Below are positions 1 to 7,571 of a stretch of DNA of 33,210 bases, piece by piece. Each line of letters begins with the position of its first letter. Position 1 is the first letter of the stretch. The notes beneath the pieces were generated by a model. That model did no database searches, was not told where the DNA came from, and saw nothing but the letters and a program-made list of their open reading frames with translations. Made by a program: the position numbers and the translations under genes. Origin of the DNA: CBDUMN01 sp965368335 (lineage in GTDB: Bacteria; Pseudomonadota; Alphaproteobacteria; Rhodospirillales; JAPHRK01); contig CBDUMN010000036.1 of NCBI GenBank assembly GCA_965368335.1, positions 1 to 33,210 of the forward strand, read 5' to 3'.

Positions 1-1032
1 GACGGTAACGTCCACTTCATAGTCCCGCACCTGACCGAGGGCTGCAATTCCGGCGGTCAACTTTTCAAAGTCGGCTGATTTGGCGAACAACTGGCGGCTT
101 TGTTGCCCGGTCATCGATCCCGGTGTTTGACCGAAAAAGCCTGCAGCGCTTCGATTTTCATAAAGAACCGTCGTATCGCTTTCCCGGGTGATCAGAACCG
201 GAGTCGGAATGCTTTCGGCAATGACACGGAAACGGCTTTCGCTTTCTTTTAAAGTCTGATCGCTAACAATCGATTTCTCGATATGCCGCCGGGTGCTTCT
301 TGCGCCGACCCCGATGCCGAAAAGTCCGAGCAGCCAAAGTGCGCCGTGAGATCCCCAAAGGACGCCTCTACGTTCGTTTTCCCGCTCGAAATAGGGGGTG
401 AGCGGAATGGAAACACCGACGCCGCCGCGCAGATCGCCGGTCTCGAAACCCAGGTGGCCATGGCATTTGTCGCAGCCTTCCAGCATATACATCGGCCGCA
501 TGAGCCGCAGGTATGGCTCGTTGTCCAGCTCGGTCACCTCTATGACTTCGTCGTCTCCGGCGGCCAGACGATCAAGTGCTGCGGCTTCCCAATCGTCGGC
601 GATATTGCCGGGCCGCAAAACCACCTTGCCGGTGATCTTGCCGCGAATGCCGTAGAGGTTGTCGTAATCTTCCATTAATTGCCGAACCATATAAGCCGGG
701 TTCAGCAAGGTCAGTTTTTTGCCCGATGGCGTTTCAATATCGCGTTCAGAGACATGCGCCATGTAAGGGCTGGGCGGTGTATCTTCGGTGATTGGCACGT
801 AGACGCCGCCGTGCCGGGTTCCCCAAAGCCGGAACCCCTGGTCTTTGTTGAAGTGGGCGATGGCCTCCTTGTGGGCCAGTTCCATGGTCTGCTCGTGGTC
901 GAGATAAAGATTCCACCAGAGCGACCCGCAAACAAGCAATGTCCAGGCGATCACACCGCTCACGGTGAACCGTTTAAGAGCGCGGAGGCTGTCTTTTCGG
1001 CTGGCGTTGTCCTGGATGGTTTCCGGCGTCAT
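1..1032 (-). CDS. Membrane sensor with Tll0287-like heme domain and PAS domain (5' part, cut by left edge)
   Basis: An open frame of 344 codons starts at the ATG at 1032 and runs off the left end without a stop. Residues about 22-44 form a membrane segment. A periplasmic region follows with the phrase ERDIETPSGKKLTLLNPAYM, characteristic of Tll0287-like (DUF3365) sensors. It holds a c-type heme motif, C187-D-K-C190-H191, encoded at 460-474. A second membrane segment lies at about 225-243, and from about residue 264 a PAS domain begins (SESRFRVIAESIPTPVLIT). The family senses redox state or small ligands and passes the signal to a cytoplasmic kinase or GGDEF/EAL output, which here lies beyond the window. 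The start is the first good ATG; no strong ribosome site is visible, so the exact start is open. The heme motif and the two flanking membrane spans are read directly; the sensing role is inferred from the family. Confidence 0.85.
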   Translation of the reverse strand, partial: MTPETIQDNASRKDSLRALKRFTVSGVIAWTLLVCGSLWWNLYLDHEQTMELAHKEAIAHFNKDQGFRLWGTRHGGVYVPITEDTPPSPYMAHVSERDIETPSGKKLTLLNPAYMVRQLMEDYDNLYGIRGKITGKVVLRPGNIADDWEAAALDRLAAGDDEVIEVTELDNEPYLRLMRPMYMLEGCDKCHGHLGFETGDLRGGVGVSIPLTPYFERENERRGVLWGSHGALWLLGLFGIGVGARSTRRHIEKSIVSDQTLKESESRFRVIAESIPTPVLITRESDTTVLYENRSAAGFFGQTPGSMTGQQSRQLFAKSADFEKLTAGIAALGQVRDYEVDVTV

Positions 1033-1164
1033 GCTGATGGCTTTTCCCGGCCTAATTCGCTTTTTGGGCAGTCGTTTTTTCGCCACCTCTCATTATATTT
1101 ATAGTGATATTTTATCGTCGGGAAAGGGTTTCAACCGATAAGTCCGTCAATTATGGCCGAGGCG

Positions 1165-1506
1165 TTACAGGATATCGTGAACGTTCTCCGGCGGACGGCC
1201 GAGTACCGCCTTATCGCCATTGATCACGATGGGTCGCTCGATAGCCCGTGGGTGAGCAACGAGAGCTTCGATGAGGGCGTTGTCGTCAAGGGCTTCCAGG
1301 TTGATGCCTTCTTCCTTGGCTTCTTTCTTCCGCACGATTTCGGCAGCCCTTTTGCCTAGTTTGGTCAGGATGTCTTTCAAGGCTTCGACGCTCGGCGGGG
1401 TTTCTAGATATTCGACAATCTCCGGGCTGACGCCCTTTTCTTCGATTAGGGCGAGAGTTTGGCGGGATTTACTGCAGCGGGGATTGTGGTAAATGATAAC
1501 GCTCAT
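1165..1506 (-). CDS. arsC: Arsenate reductase-like protein, glutaredoxin type (ArsC family)
   Basis: This 113-residue protein begins MSVIIYHNPRCSKSRQTL and ends ERPIVINGDKAVLGRPPEN, which is the ArsC (glutaredoxin-coupled) pattern. Cys11 is the expected nucleophile. Arginines in the IVRKKE, ERPIV and LGRPPE stretches match the anion-binding arginines of E. coli ArsC. The length is slightly shorter than E. coli ArsC. I chose the ATG at 1506; an upstream ATG at 1545 would add 13 residues with no family similarity. No other ars genes (arsR, arsB, acr3) are nearby, so the physiological substrate is uncertain; many single ArsC-family proteins have not been tested on arsenate. It is divergent from mscS. 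Confidence 0.85.
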   Translation of the reverse strand: MSVIIYHNPRCSKSRQTLALIEEKGVSPEIVEYLETPPSVEALKDILTKLGKRAAEIVRKKEAKEEGINLEALDDNALIEALVAHPRAIERPIVINGDKAVLGRPPENVHDIL

Positions 1507-1583
1507 GGATTCCGTCCGGTGGTGGGGTTGAAAAGTAGACTCCATTTAGGCAGTTTGGACGGGGAAGGCAAGAGAGGGAAAAC

Positions 1584-2723
1584 ATGGAGCAGTTGACGAA
1601 TTTCTGGTCCCTGGTCGTGCAGGTTTGGCAGGAAGGCTATCTCGGGGTCGATATCGGGCGTTTCTTGGTTGCGTTTGCCATCTTCCTCGGCTTTCTCATC
1701 CTTCGTGGGCTTATGTCCCGGTTTATTCTCTCTGGGGTCCGCGCCTGGGTGACCCGAACCGAGAATAAGTACGACGATACCGTTCTCGACGCCATTGAAG
1801 CACCGATCCGCTTTATTCCTATTGCGCTCGGCATCTTTTTCGCTGCCGAATATCTGGAATTGGAAGGCACGTTTGAAACGGTCGCCACCAATCTGGTGCG
1901 TTCGTTGATCGCCTTCATTATTTTCTGGGCCATCTATCGTTGCGTCGACCCGCTTTCCTTCCTGCTGCATCGGTTCGAAAAGGTCGTGACCGAGGTAATG
2001 ATCGATTGGGCGGTCAAGGCGATCAAGTTCGCCGTATTCTTTTTAGGGTTGGCGACGATCCTTGAAATCTGGGGCATCCAGGTGGGGCCGATTCTCGCCG
2101 GGATGGGGCTGTTCGGTGTGGCTGTGGCGCTCGGCGCGCAGGACATGTTCAAGAATCTGATCGCCGGGATATTGATCATCGCCGAAAAGCGGTTCCACAA
2201 GGGCGACTGGGTCTATGTCAAAGGAATCGTAGAAGGAACGGTGGAGCATATCGGTTTCCGCTCGACCGTTGTACGCCGTTTCGACAAGGCGCCGGTCTAT
2301 GTGCCCAACGCCAATTTCGCCGACAATGCGGTGACCAATTTTTCTGCCATGACTCATCGGCGGATCAAGTGGTTGATCGGTGTCGAATACACCTCGACTA
2401 TCGAGCAACTACGCACCATTCGCGACCAAATCGAACAATACATCCATGGAAACGAGGCCTTTGCTTCGCCGACGGATGTTTCGACTTTTGTGCGGATCGA
2501 TCAGTTCTCCGACTCCTCAATCGATATTTTGCTTTATTGCTTCACCAAGACCACAAACTGGGGTGAATGGCTGGAAATCAAGGAAGAGCTGGCGTGTAAG
2601 ATCAAGGAAATCGTTGAAGGGACTGGCGCCGGCTTCGCTTTCCCCAGTCAATCTATCTATCTCGAGAAAGTGCCCGGCGATATGCCTGAAGTTTTTGTGC
2701 CGCCGAGCCAAACGGGCGCTTGA
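1584..2723 (+). CDS. Small-conductance mechanosensitive channel, MscS family
   Basis: The 379-residue protein has four to five N-terminal membrane segments at about 25-45, 72-92, 104-125 and 143-165. The pore helix at about 168-200 carries the glycine/alanine-rich phrase AGMGLFGVAVALGAQDMFKN typical of MscS. The beta domain follows (FHKGDWVYVKGIVEGTVEHIGFRSTVVRRFDKAPVYVPNANF), then the C-terminal alpha/beta cage region. These channels open under membrane tension in the inner membrane and release solutes in hypo-osmotic shock. The start is supported by AGAGGG just upstream. The gene is longer than E. coli MscS (286 residues) because of extra N-terminal membrane helices, as in YbdG/YnaI-type members. 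It is followed by the cobalamin riboswitch of the next gene, so it is probably its own transcript. Confidence 0.9.
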   Translation: MEQLTNFWSLVVQVWQEGYLGVDIGRFLVAFAIFLGFLILRGLMSRFILSGVRAWVTRTENKYDDTVLDAIEAPIRFIPIALGIFFAAEYLELEGTFETVATNLVRSLIAFIIFWAIYRCVDPLSFLLHRFEKVVTEVMIDWAVKAIKFAVFFLGLATILEIWGIQVGPILAGMGLFGVAVALGAQDMFKNLIAGILIIAEKRFHKGDWVYVKGIVEGTVEHIGFRSTVVRRFDKAPVYVPNANFADNAVTNFSAMTHRRIKWLIGVEYTSTIEQLRTIRDQIEQYIHGNEAFASPTDVSTFVRIDQFSDSSIDILLYCFTKTTNWGEWLEIKEELACKIKEIVEGTGAGFAFPSQSIYLEKVPGDMPEVFVPPSQTGA

Positions 2724-2756
2724 TCCGATTCATCAAACTTGGCAATCTGCCTTCCG

Positions 2757-2917
2757 CCCTCGGGTGCCTGAATTTTTCGGGAGAATCGGAAAGCCGGTGT
2801 GACTCCGGCGCGTGCCCAACGCTGTGAGGGGGGATTGTCTTCATAAGACGCCACTGGGGAAACCTGGGAAGGCATGAAGACGAGGCGATCCCCAAGTCAG
2901 AAGACCGGCCCGGAGGG
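2757..2917 (+). promoter_or_regulatory. Cobalamin (B12) riboswitch upstream of bluB
   Basis: The leader has the layout of a cobalamin riboswitch. A P1 stem pairs CCCTCGGG (2757-2764) with CCCGGAGGG (2909-2917), with one bulge. Inside lie an AATCGG/AAGCCGGTG-like stretch, an internal CACTGGGGAAACCTGGGAAGG segment, and a B12 box at 2895-2910 (AGTCAGAAGACCGGCC) close to the known consensus. It lies about 65 bases upstream of the bluB start. A following hairpin, CGCACT (2925-2930) with AGTGCG (2942-2947), could be part of the expression platform. The family lowers expression of the downstream gene when adenosylcobalamin is plentiful. Confidence 0.88.
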
Positions 2918-2981
2918 AATGAGACGCACTGCCTGGACAGTAGTGCGCTCGCCATTTTCCAACCGAAGGGGAATTACGGTC

Positions 2982-3740
2982 ATGGAAAACACAGCACTCA
3001 AAGAAACGCATACTTTTTCAGACGATCTCAGGGCCGGTCTCTACAAGGCCATTTTCGAACGCCGCGACGTGCGCGGCCAGTTCCTGCCCGATCCGGTGCC
3101 TGACGATGTTTTGGCTCGTGTCCTGATGGCGGCCCATTATGCGCCCTCGGTCGGCTTTATGCAGCCCTGGAACTTCATGGTCATTCGTTCGCCGCAGGTG
3201 AAGCAGCAGGTCCATCAGGCGTTCAACAAGGCGCATAGCGAAGCAGCCGAAATGTTCGAGGGTGAAAAGCGTGACGTCTATCGAACCCTAAAGCTCGAAG
3301 GCGTAATGGAGTCGCCGGTCAATATCTGCATCACTTGCGACCGGGATCGGGCGGGACCGGTGGTTATCGGGCGGACCCATATCCCTGAGATGGACCTCTA
3401 CAGCAGCGTCTGTGCGGTGCAAAATTTCTGGCTGGCCGCTCGGGCCGAGGGGCTGGGCGTCGGCTGGGTCAGCATCGTCAATGAAGAAGAAATGAAAGAC
3501 GCTCTTGGCATACCGGATCATATCGTTCCCGTTGCCTATCTCTGCGTCGGTTACGTCAGTCATTTCTTCGATAAGCCGGAGCTTGAGACGGCCGGTTGGC
3601 GGCCGCGTCTGGCGCTTGATGAACTGATGTATTTCGATCAGTGGGACCAATCGGCCGAACAGGAAGGGTTCGACCTCAAAGGGGCGGTTCGTCGTCGTAT
3701 GGCGCTGGCCGAACAGGGCGTCTTCCCGCCTGAAGGATAG
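2982..3740 (+). CDS. bluB: 5,6-dimethylbenzimidazole synthase BluB
   Basis: The 252-residue nitroreductase-fold protein contains ERRDVRGQFLPDPVPDDVLARVL, HYAPSVGFMQPWNFMVIRS, an AARAEGLGVGWVSIV segment and a C-terminal LAYLC-like stretch (VPVAYLCVGYVSHF), all typical of BluB. BluB splits reduced FMN with oxygen to make 5,6-dimethylbenzimidazole, the lower ligand of vitamin B12. The start at 2982 follows GAAGGGG; a longer frame opening at 2874 would begin inside the riboswitch and is rejected. The riboswitch directly upstream independently supports a role in B12 synthesis. No other cobalamin genes are in the window, so bluB is regulated here as a single gene. It converges on the LysR gene with only one base between the stops. 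Confidence 0.93.
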   Translation: MENTALKETHTFSDDLRAGLYKAIFERRDVRGQFLPDPVPDDVLARVLMAAHYAPSVGFMQPWNFMVIRSPQVKQQVHQAFNKAHSEAAEMFEGEKRDVYRTLKLEGVMESPVNICITCDRDRAGPVVIGRTHIPEMDLYSSVCAVQNFWLAARAEGLGVGWVSIVNEEEMKDALGIPDHIVPVAYLCVGYVSHFFDKPELETAGWRPRLALDELMYFDQWDQSAEQEGFDLKGAVRRRMALAEQGVFPPEG

Positions 3741-3741
3741 T

Positions 3742-4635
3742 TTAAACCCCGGCCAGGGCGTCCCGATGGGCGGTCAGAAGGTCGGCTAAATAGTCGAAGG
3801 CGGCCCGCACCCGGGCGTTGCCGTGGAGGTCCGGGTGCGCGGTCAGCCATATCTCATGCTGAGCGACGATGATTTCGGGCAGGATGCGGACCAGTTCCGG
3901 GTCCTGCTCTCCCACCAGACAACTGACCGGCCCGATGCCGTGGCCCGCAGCGACGGCGGCGCGCAGGGCGAACAGGCTGTTTGAGCGATAAACGATGCGT
4001 TCGGGCGAAAAGTGATCGGATATCCAGCGCAGCTTTCCCACCTGACGGAGCTGATCGTCGCCATCGACCGCCCAGTGATGGGCGAGGTCCTCAAGCGATT
4101 TCGGTGTGCCGTGCCGCTCAAGATAAAACGGTGCGGCGAACAGGCCAGAGGCATGATCGGCGACCTTGCGGGCGATCAGGTCGTTTTGTTGGGGGCGCGC
4201 CAGCCGGAGCGCAATGTCGGCGTCGCGACGCATCAGGTTGACCGATCGGTTATCGATGACGAATTCCAGTCGAATACCCGGGTAGCGTTGGCGGAAGCCT
4301 GCCATTTCCGGAGTCAGCCAGTTGGAGCCGAGAAGCTCGGTTGTTGAGATGCGCACAACGCCTTCGAGCGCGGCGTCGCCGCTGGCCGCCAAACGTTCGA
4401 TGGCGAGGGCGGCCTGCTCCATGGCTAAGGCGTCGTTGAGAATTCGTTTAGCCGCATCGGTCAGGTCGAGCCGCCGGGTGGTGCGGCTGAACAAGCGGAC
4501 GCCCAGTGTGTCTTCGAGTGCTGCAATGCGTCGGCTGATGGTCGGTTGGCTGACCTTGAGCCGTCGCGCCGCTCCGGCCAGCGACCCCGCTTCGACCACC
4601 GCCAAAAAATCCCGTATGCCCGTCCAATCCATCAT
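3742..4635 (-). CDS. LysR-family transcriptional regulator
   Basis: The 297-residue protein starts MMDWTGIRDFLAVVEAGSLAGAARRLKVSQPTISRRIAALEDTLGVRLFSRTTRRLDLT, a canonical LysR winged helix-turn-helix at residues about 4-62. The periplasmic-binding-protein-like effector domain fills the rest (about 90-290). It is transcribed away from the thioesterase pair at 4738-5697, and a shared 102-bp intergenic region with an inverted repeat at 4691-4705 suggests that it controls that pair and itself. The effector cannot be read from the sequence; an acyl or aryl-CoA related compound is a guess from the neighbours. Two adjacent ATG codons (4635, 4632) make the start uncertain by one residue. Confidence 0.92.
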   Translation of the reverse strand: MMDWTGIRDFLAVVEAGSLAGAARRLKVSQPTISRRIAALEDTLGVRLFSRTTRRLDLTDAAKRILNDALAMEQAALAIERLAASGDAALEGVVRISTTELLGSNWLTPEMAGFRQRYPGIRLEFVIDNRSVNLMRRDADIALRLARPQQNDLIARKVADHASGLFAAPFYLERHGTPKSLEDLAHHWAVDGDDQLRQVGKLRWISDHFSPERIVYRSNSLFALRAAVAAGHGIGPVSCLVGEQDPELVRILPEIIVAQHEIWLTAHPDLHGNARVRAAFDYLADLLTAHRDALAGV

Positions 4636-4690
4636 TATGAATAAAAATGTATAGCTGACCTACAGAAAAAGCCAGTTCTCAAGGTTAATG

Positions 4691-4705
4691 ATAAAGATAT
4701 TTTAT
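4691..4705. promoter_or_regulatory. Candidate LysR operator (inverted repeat)
   Basis: ATAAA-GATAT-TTTAT is a 15-bp inverted repeat containing a T-N11-A pattern, the usual core of LysR boxes. It lies 32 bases before the thioesterase ATG and 56 bases from the lysR start, inside their shared divergent promoter region. The AT-rich setting makes chance occurrence plausible. Confidence 0.4.
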
Positions 4706-4737
4706 AGATAAAATCCTCTAACGATCCGAGACATCAC

Positions 4738-5268
4738 ATGACCGATACTCCTAATCACCGTACCCGAACTTATGAATGGGACTGTCCCGAAGCGGTTCAT
4801 AGCGAAGCTCAGTCCATGTCGGGGCTGGAATTTCTGCAAAAAGCGATTATCGGGGGCGGCACCCGCCCACCCATGGCGGTCACGTTGGATTTCAATTTGC
4901 GAGAGGTGAGCGAGGGTAAGGCGGTTTTCGTCTCGACACCGGCGGAGTTCCACTACAATCCCATCGGCACGGTCCACGGCGGCTATTTCGGTACGCTGCT
5001 CGATTCCGCCATGGGTTGCGCGGTGCATACTCTACTGGCCCCAGGTGAGGGCTATACGACGCTTGAATACAAGATTAATCTGGTCCGCGCATTAACCGCC
5101 GAAGTGGGTGAGGTCCGCGCCGAGGGCTGGGTGGTCTATAAGGGCAGCCGCATGGCCACGGCGGAAGGTAAAATCGTCGATGCAAATGGCAAAATCTATG
5201 CCCACGGCAGCACCACCTGCATGATCTTTTCAAGCTGGGGTGCGCGCGGCGACAAGAAGAAGGGCTAG
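4738..5268 (+). CDS. PaaI-family hotdog thioesterase
   Basis: This 176-residue protein carries the PaaI-type motif H80-G-G-(Y)F-G-T-L-L-D89-S-A-M-G, where the loop histidine-glycine and the following acidic residue form the thioesterase site. The hotdog fold covers residues about 45-165. Such enzymes hydrolyse aromatic or medium-chain acyl-CoA thioesters in the cytoplasm. It has an N-terminal extension of about 40 residues rich in polar residues before the fold. The next gene, 6 bases downstream, encodes a second PaaI-like protein, so the two form an operon and may act as a hetero-oligomer or on related substrates. The divergent LysR gene is the probable regulator. Confidence 0.87.
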   Translation: MTDTPNHRTRTYEWDCPEAVHSEAQSMSGLEFLQKAIIGGGTRPPMAVTLDFNLREVSEGKAVFVSTPAEFHYNPIGTVHGGYFGTLLDSAMGCAVHTLLAPGEGYTTLEYKINLVRALTAEVGEVRAEGWVVYKGSRMATAEGKIVDANGKIYAHGSTTCMIFSSWGARGDKKKG

Positions 5269-5274
5269 GCGTTC

Positions 5275-5697
5275 ATGGAGATTAAGATCCCTGAAAACCT
5301 CGATCAGTGGAACGCGGCAAGCAAAGGCTATCTGCCCGGCCATATGGGTATCGAGTTTTTGAAGATTGAAAAGGACGAGATAATCGCCCGACTCGATGCA
5401 GGCCAGCATCACCGAGCTTGGAACGGTTTTCTCCATGCCGGGACCGTGGTTACCCTGGCCGATACCGCCTGCGGCTACGGTGCGGTCAATATCCTGCCCG
5501 AAGGCGCAGCAGGGTTCACCACAGTGGAACTCAAGAGCAATTTCTTAAGCACCGTCAAGAAAGGCGGCGTCAAATGCGTCGCCAAGCCGATTCATGCGGG
5601 CCGCACCACCCAGGTTTGGGACGCCGAGGTCAGTTGCGAGGAAACCGGCAAAACCCTGGCCCATTTCCGCTGCACCCAGATGATTTTGTGGAAATAG
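5275..5697 (+). CDS. PaaI-family hotdog thioesterase, second copy
   Basis: The 140-residue protein has the motif H54-A-G-T-V-V-T-L-A-D63-T-A-C-G of PaaI/YbgC-like acyl-CoA thioesterases, then GFTTVELKSNFLSTVKKG, the usual second strand region. Length is normal for the family. It starts 6 bases after the stop of the first thioesterase, with AGAAGGG about 13 bases upstream overlapping the end of that gene, so the two are probably co-translated. The paralogues are clearly diverged from each other rather than a recent duplication. Substrate unknown; the pairing hints at clearing of acyl-CoA intermediates. Confidence 0.87.
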   Translation: MEIKIPENLDQWNAASKGYLPGHMGIEFLKIEKDEIIARLDAGQHHRAWNGFLHAGTVVTLADTACGYGAVNILPEGAAGFTTVELKSNFLSTVKKGGVKCVAKPIHAGRTTQVWDAEVSCEETGKTLAHFRCTQMILWK

Positions 5698-5729
5698 CCT
5701 CTCTAGGGTCAACCTAATCTGATCGCACT

Positions 5730-6266
5730 CTAGGCATTGGTTCTGAACAATTGGCGGGTCATGTCGCCGATCAGGATTTTGAAGCGCTTGTCATCGGGGC
5801 CGGTGATGTTCTTGACCCAGCCTTCCACGTCGGACATCAACTGTTCGTCCGAGCAAAAGACGGCGCGCAGGGTGATCTTATCACCCTCCATCGGCTTGAT
5901 TTCGGGTAGCTTGCCTTCGCAAATCTTGCGGCCGTTGGCCGTCTTATCCGCGCCGAAAAGCAAAACCACCTTGATGCTGGTGGATTTGGCTTCCGCCGGG
6001 TTGGTGGTGTAATGCAGCACGCGCTTCGAAATGGCGTTGCTCATGTGGAGCAGCACGTTGTCAGCCAGCAGGTTGGCGTCCCCGCCAAATGGGTTGCCGT
6101 GAATATCAACCAGGATCGGACTGTCCTTGCCCGCGTAGACGACTTGCTCCCAAACGCCGCCATGGTCGAAGGTGTTCACGACCGCCGGACCGTTGCCATC
6201 GTCGCAGGCCGAGAGCAGCGGGGAAAAAAGGGCGGCGCCCAAGGTGGCCAGTTTTTTTAAACTCAT
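5730..6266 (-). CDS. Lipoprotein of unknown function
   Basis: The 178-residue product begins MSLKKLATLGAALFSPLLSAC, a lipoprotein signal with lipobox LLSA-C21, so it should be lipid-anchored on the periplasmic side. The mature part reads VVNTFDHGGVWEQVVYAGKDSPILVDIHGNPF, then a region ending in an amphipathic helix (DVEGWVKNITGPDDKRFKILIGDMTRQLF). Two further cysteines (in GRKICEGK and VFCSDEQ) could form a disulfide. I do not recognise a named family. AGGAG seven bases before the ATG fixes the start. It is the third gene of an operon, 21 bases after the TAXI-type binding protein, which suggests that the two work together at the membrane. Confidence 0.82.
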   Translation of the reverse strand: MSLKKLATLGAALFSPLLSACDDGNGPAVVNTFDHGGVWEQVVYAGKDSPILVDIHGNPFGGDANLLADNVLLHMSNAISKRVLHYTTNPAEAKSTSIKVVLLFGADKTANGRKICEGKLPEIKPMEGDKITLRAVFCSDEQLMSDVEGWVKNITGPDDKRFKILIGDMTRQLFRTNA

Positions 6267-6287
6267 GAGAGGCTCCTGGTTTGGTTC

Positions 6288-7571
6288 TTATTCTTTGAGA
6301 GAGGGGCGTTCGCCAATGGTCCGTCTAATCAGGTCGATATGGACGCGCAGGCTGTAAAGGTTGTCGGCATAAGAGAGCGGCACCTTGATTTCGCGCACCT
6401 CGGCTTCCATAGCGTCGAGACGGTCTTCGAATTCTTTCATGCAGTCGTCGTCCTTCGACGTGGCGATGCCTTCCTCAATCTCGCGCAAATCTTTGTACCA
6501 GCGGTAAATCCTTGAACGAATGCGCCAGCGATAGGCGGGGGGCAATATCTTGAAAAGCGGGATCGCCAGGGTCAGCAGCGGCAACAACATGATCTTCAAG
6601 CGGTCGATCAGGTTGGCCGCCCAGAATGGCAGGTAACGCTCAAGGAATGACGGGCCGTTTTCAAGAAAATGCCGGGCGTCGGAACTCAAAGGGAACTCCA
6701 CATAGCGTTCCGAAGGGAACTGCCCGGCTTGTTCGAGAAGCCCCTGGGGGCGATGCGCTTCGGTCGCGGCGCGTAACAACAACACCGTTAGCGCCGGGTG
6801 CAAATCAGTCCGTGCGGCCAGCGTCGCTGCCGGGGTGATCAACGGAATATCGGTTGCCGGAAGATTGGCCGCCATATCGATCACCCCATGGGGCAAAACG
6901 ACCTTGGAAAGGAATGGATGTCGCCGTGTGTAGGCTTCGGCGCGCTCGAAGGGCAGCAGTCTGACGGCGGGTGATTGAAGCAGCGTCTTAATGGTTTTCG
7001 AGGTTGGCGAGGTGACGAAAACCGCCACGTCGATTGTTCCGCCTATGAGCGCTTCGGCGGCCTCGGGGCCGCCGCTGGGGAGAAGAGTTGCGGTTTTTGC
7101 CGTGACGCCATTGTCTTCAAATAAGGAAAGTGCGACGGCTCGCGTGCCGCTCCCTTCACCGCCAATGGCGATTTTCAGACCTTTTAAGTCCTTAAGGTGT
7201 TCCGCCGGATTGTTTGCGCTGAGGAAAACCCAGAACGGCTCGAAATAGAGACTGGCTAGCCCAGAGATTTCGGCGGCCGGTTGGGCGGTTTTGGCTGTGC
7301 CGCCCTGAACGAAGGCGACATCGGCTTGGCCCTTTTCAAGCCGCTCGATGTTTTCGACCGATCCCTTGCTTTCCAGCAACCGGACTTCGACCCCTTGTTT
7401 CGCCAGGGCTGCTTTGTAGTGCTGACCAAAGGCGTGGTATGCGCCGGTTGGGCCACCGGTCGAAAGGGTCAGGTGGTTAGGCGGTGCGGGCTCGACGAAC
7501 TGATAGGTGAGGACTAGGGCGATAACCAGCAGGAGGAAGCCGCCGCCCCAGATATGAAACGCCTCTTTCAT
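6288..7571 (-). CDS. TAXI-family TRAP solute-binding protein, membrane-tethered
   Basis: The 427-residue protein has an N-terminal membrane segment (about 9-25) and then a TAXI-type binding domain: LSTGGPTGAYHAFGQHYKAALAKQGVEVRLLESKGSVENIERL and the GGEGSGTRA loop at about 137-144. After residue 315 it carries a second hydrophobic segment (about 326-345) and a basic, charged helical tail (YRWYKDLREIEEGIATSKDD), probably coiled coil. Most TAXI proteins are about 320 residues and soluble; this one has both ends at the membrane. Its start overlaps the stop of the preceding gene (ATGA at 7568-7571), so the two are translationally coupled. No TRAP permease (DctQ/DctM type) is present in the window, so either it serves a distant permease or it has a sensing role. 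The fold assignment is strong; the function is inferred. Confidence 0.88.
   Translation of the reverse strand: MKEAFHIWGGGFLLLVIALVLTYQFVEPAPPNHLTLSTGGPTGAYHAFGQHYKAALAKQGVEVRLLESKGSVENIERLEKGQADVAFVQGGTAKTAQPAAEISGLASLYFEPFWVFLSANNPAEHLKDLKGLKIAIGGEGSGTRAVALSLFEDNGVTAKTATLLPSGGPEAAEALIGGTIDVAVFVTSPTSKTIKTLLQSPAVRLLPFERAEAYTRRHPFLSKVVLPHGVIDMAANLPATDIPLITPAATLAARTDLHPALTVLLLRAATEAHRPQGLLEQAGQFPSERYVEFPLSSDARHFLENGPSFLERYLPFWAANLIDRLKIMLLPLLTLAIPLFKILPPAYRWRIRSRIYRWYKDLREIEEGIATSKDDDCMKEFEDRLDAMEAEVREIKVPLSYADNLYSLRVHIDLIRRTIGERPSLKE

Noticed and set aside
2874..2981. N-terminal extension of BluB starting at 2874
   Set aside because: It would be encoded by the riboswitch and expression platform; the BluB fold begins after the ATG at 2982, which has a ribosome site.
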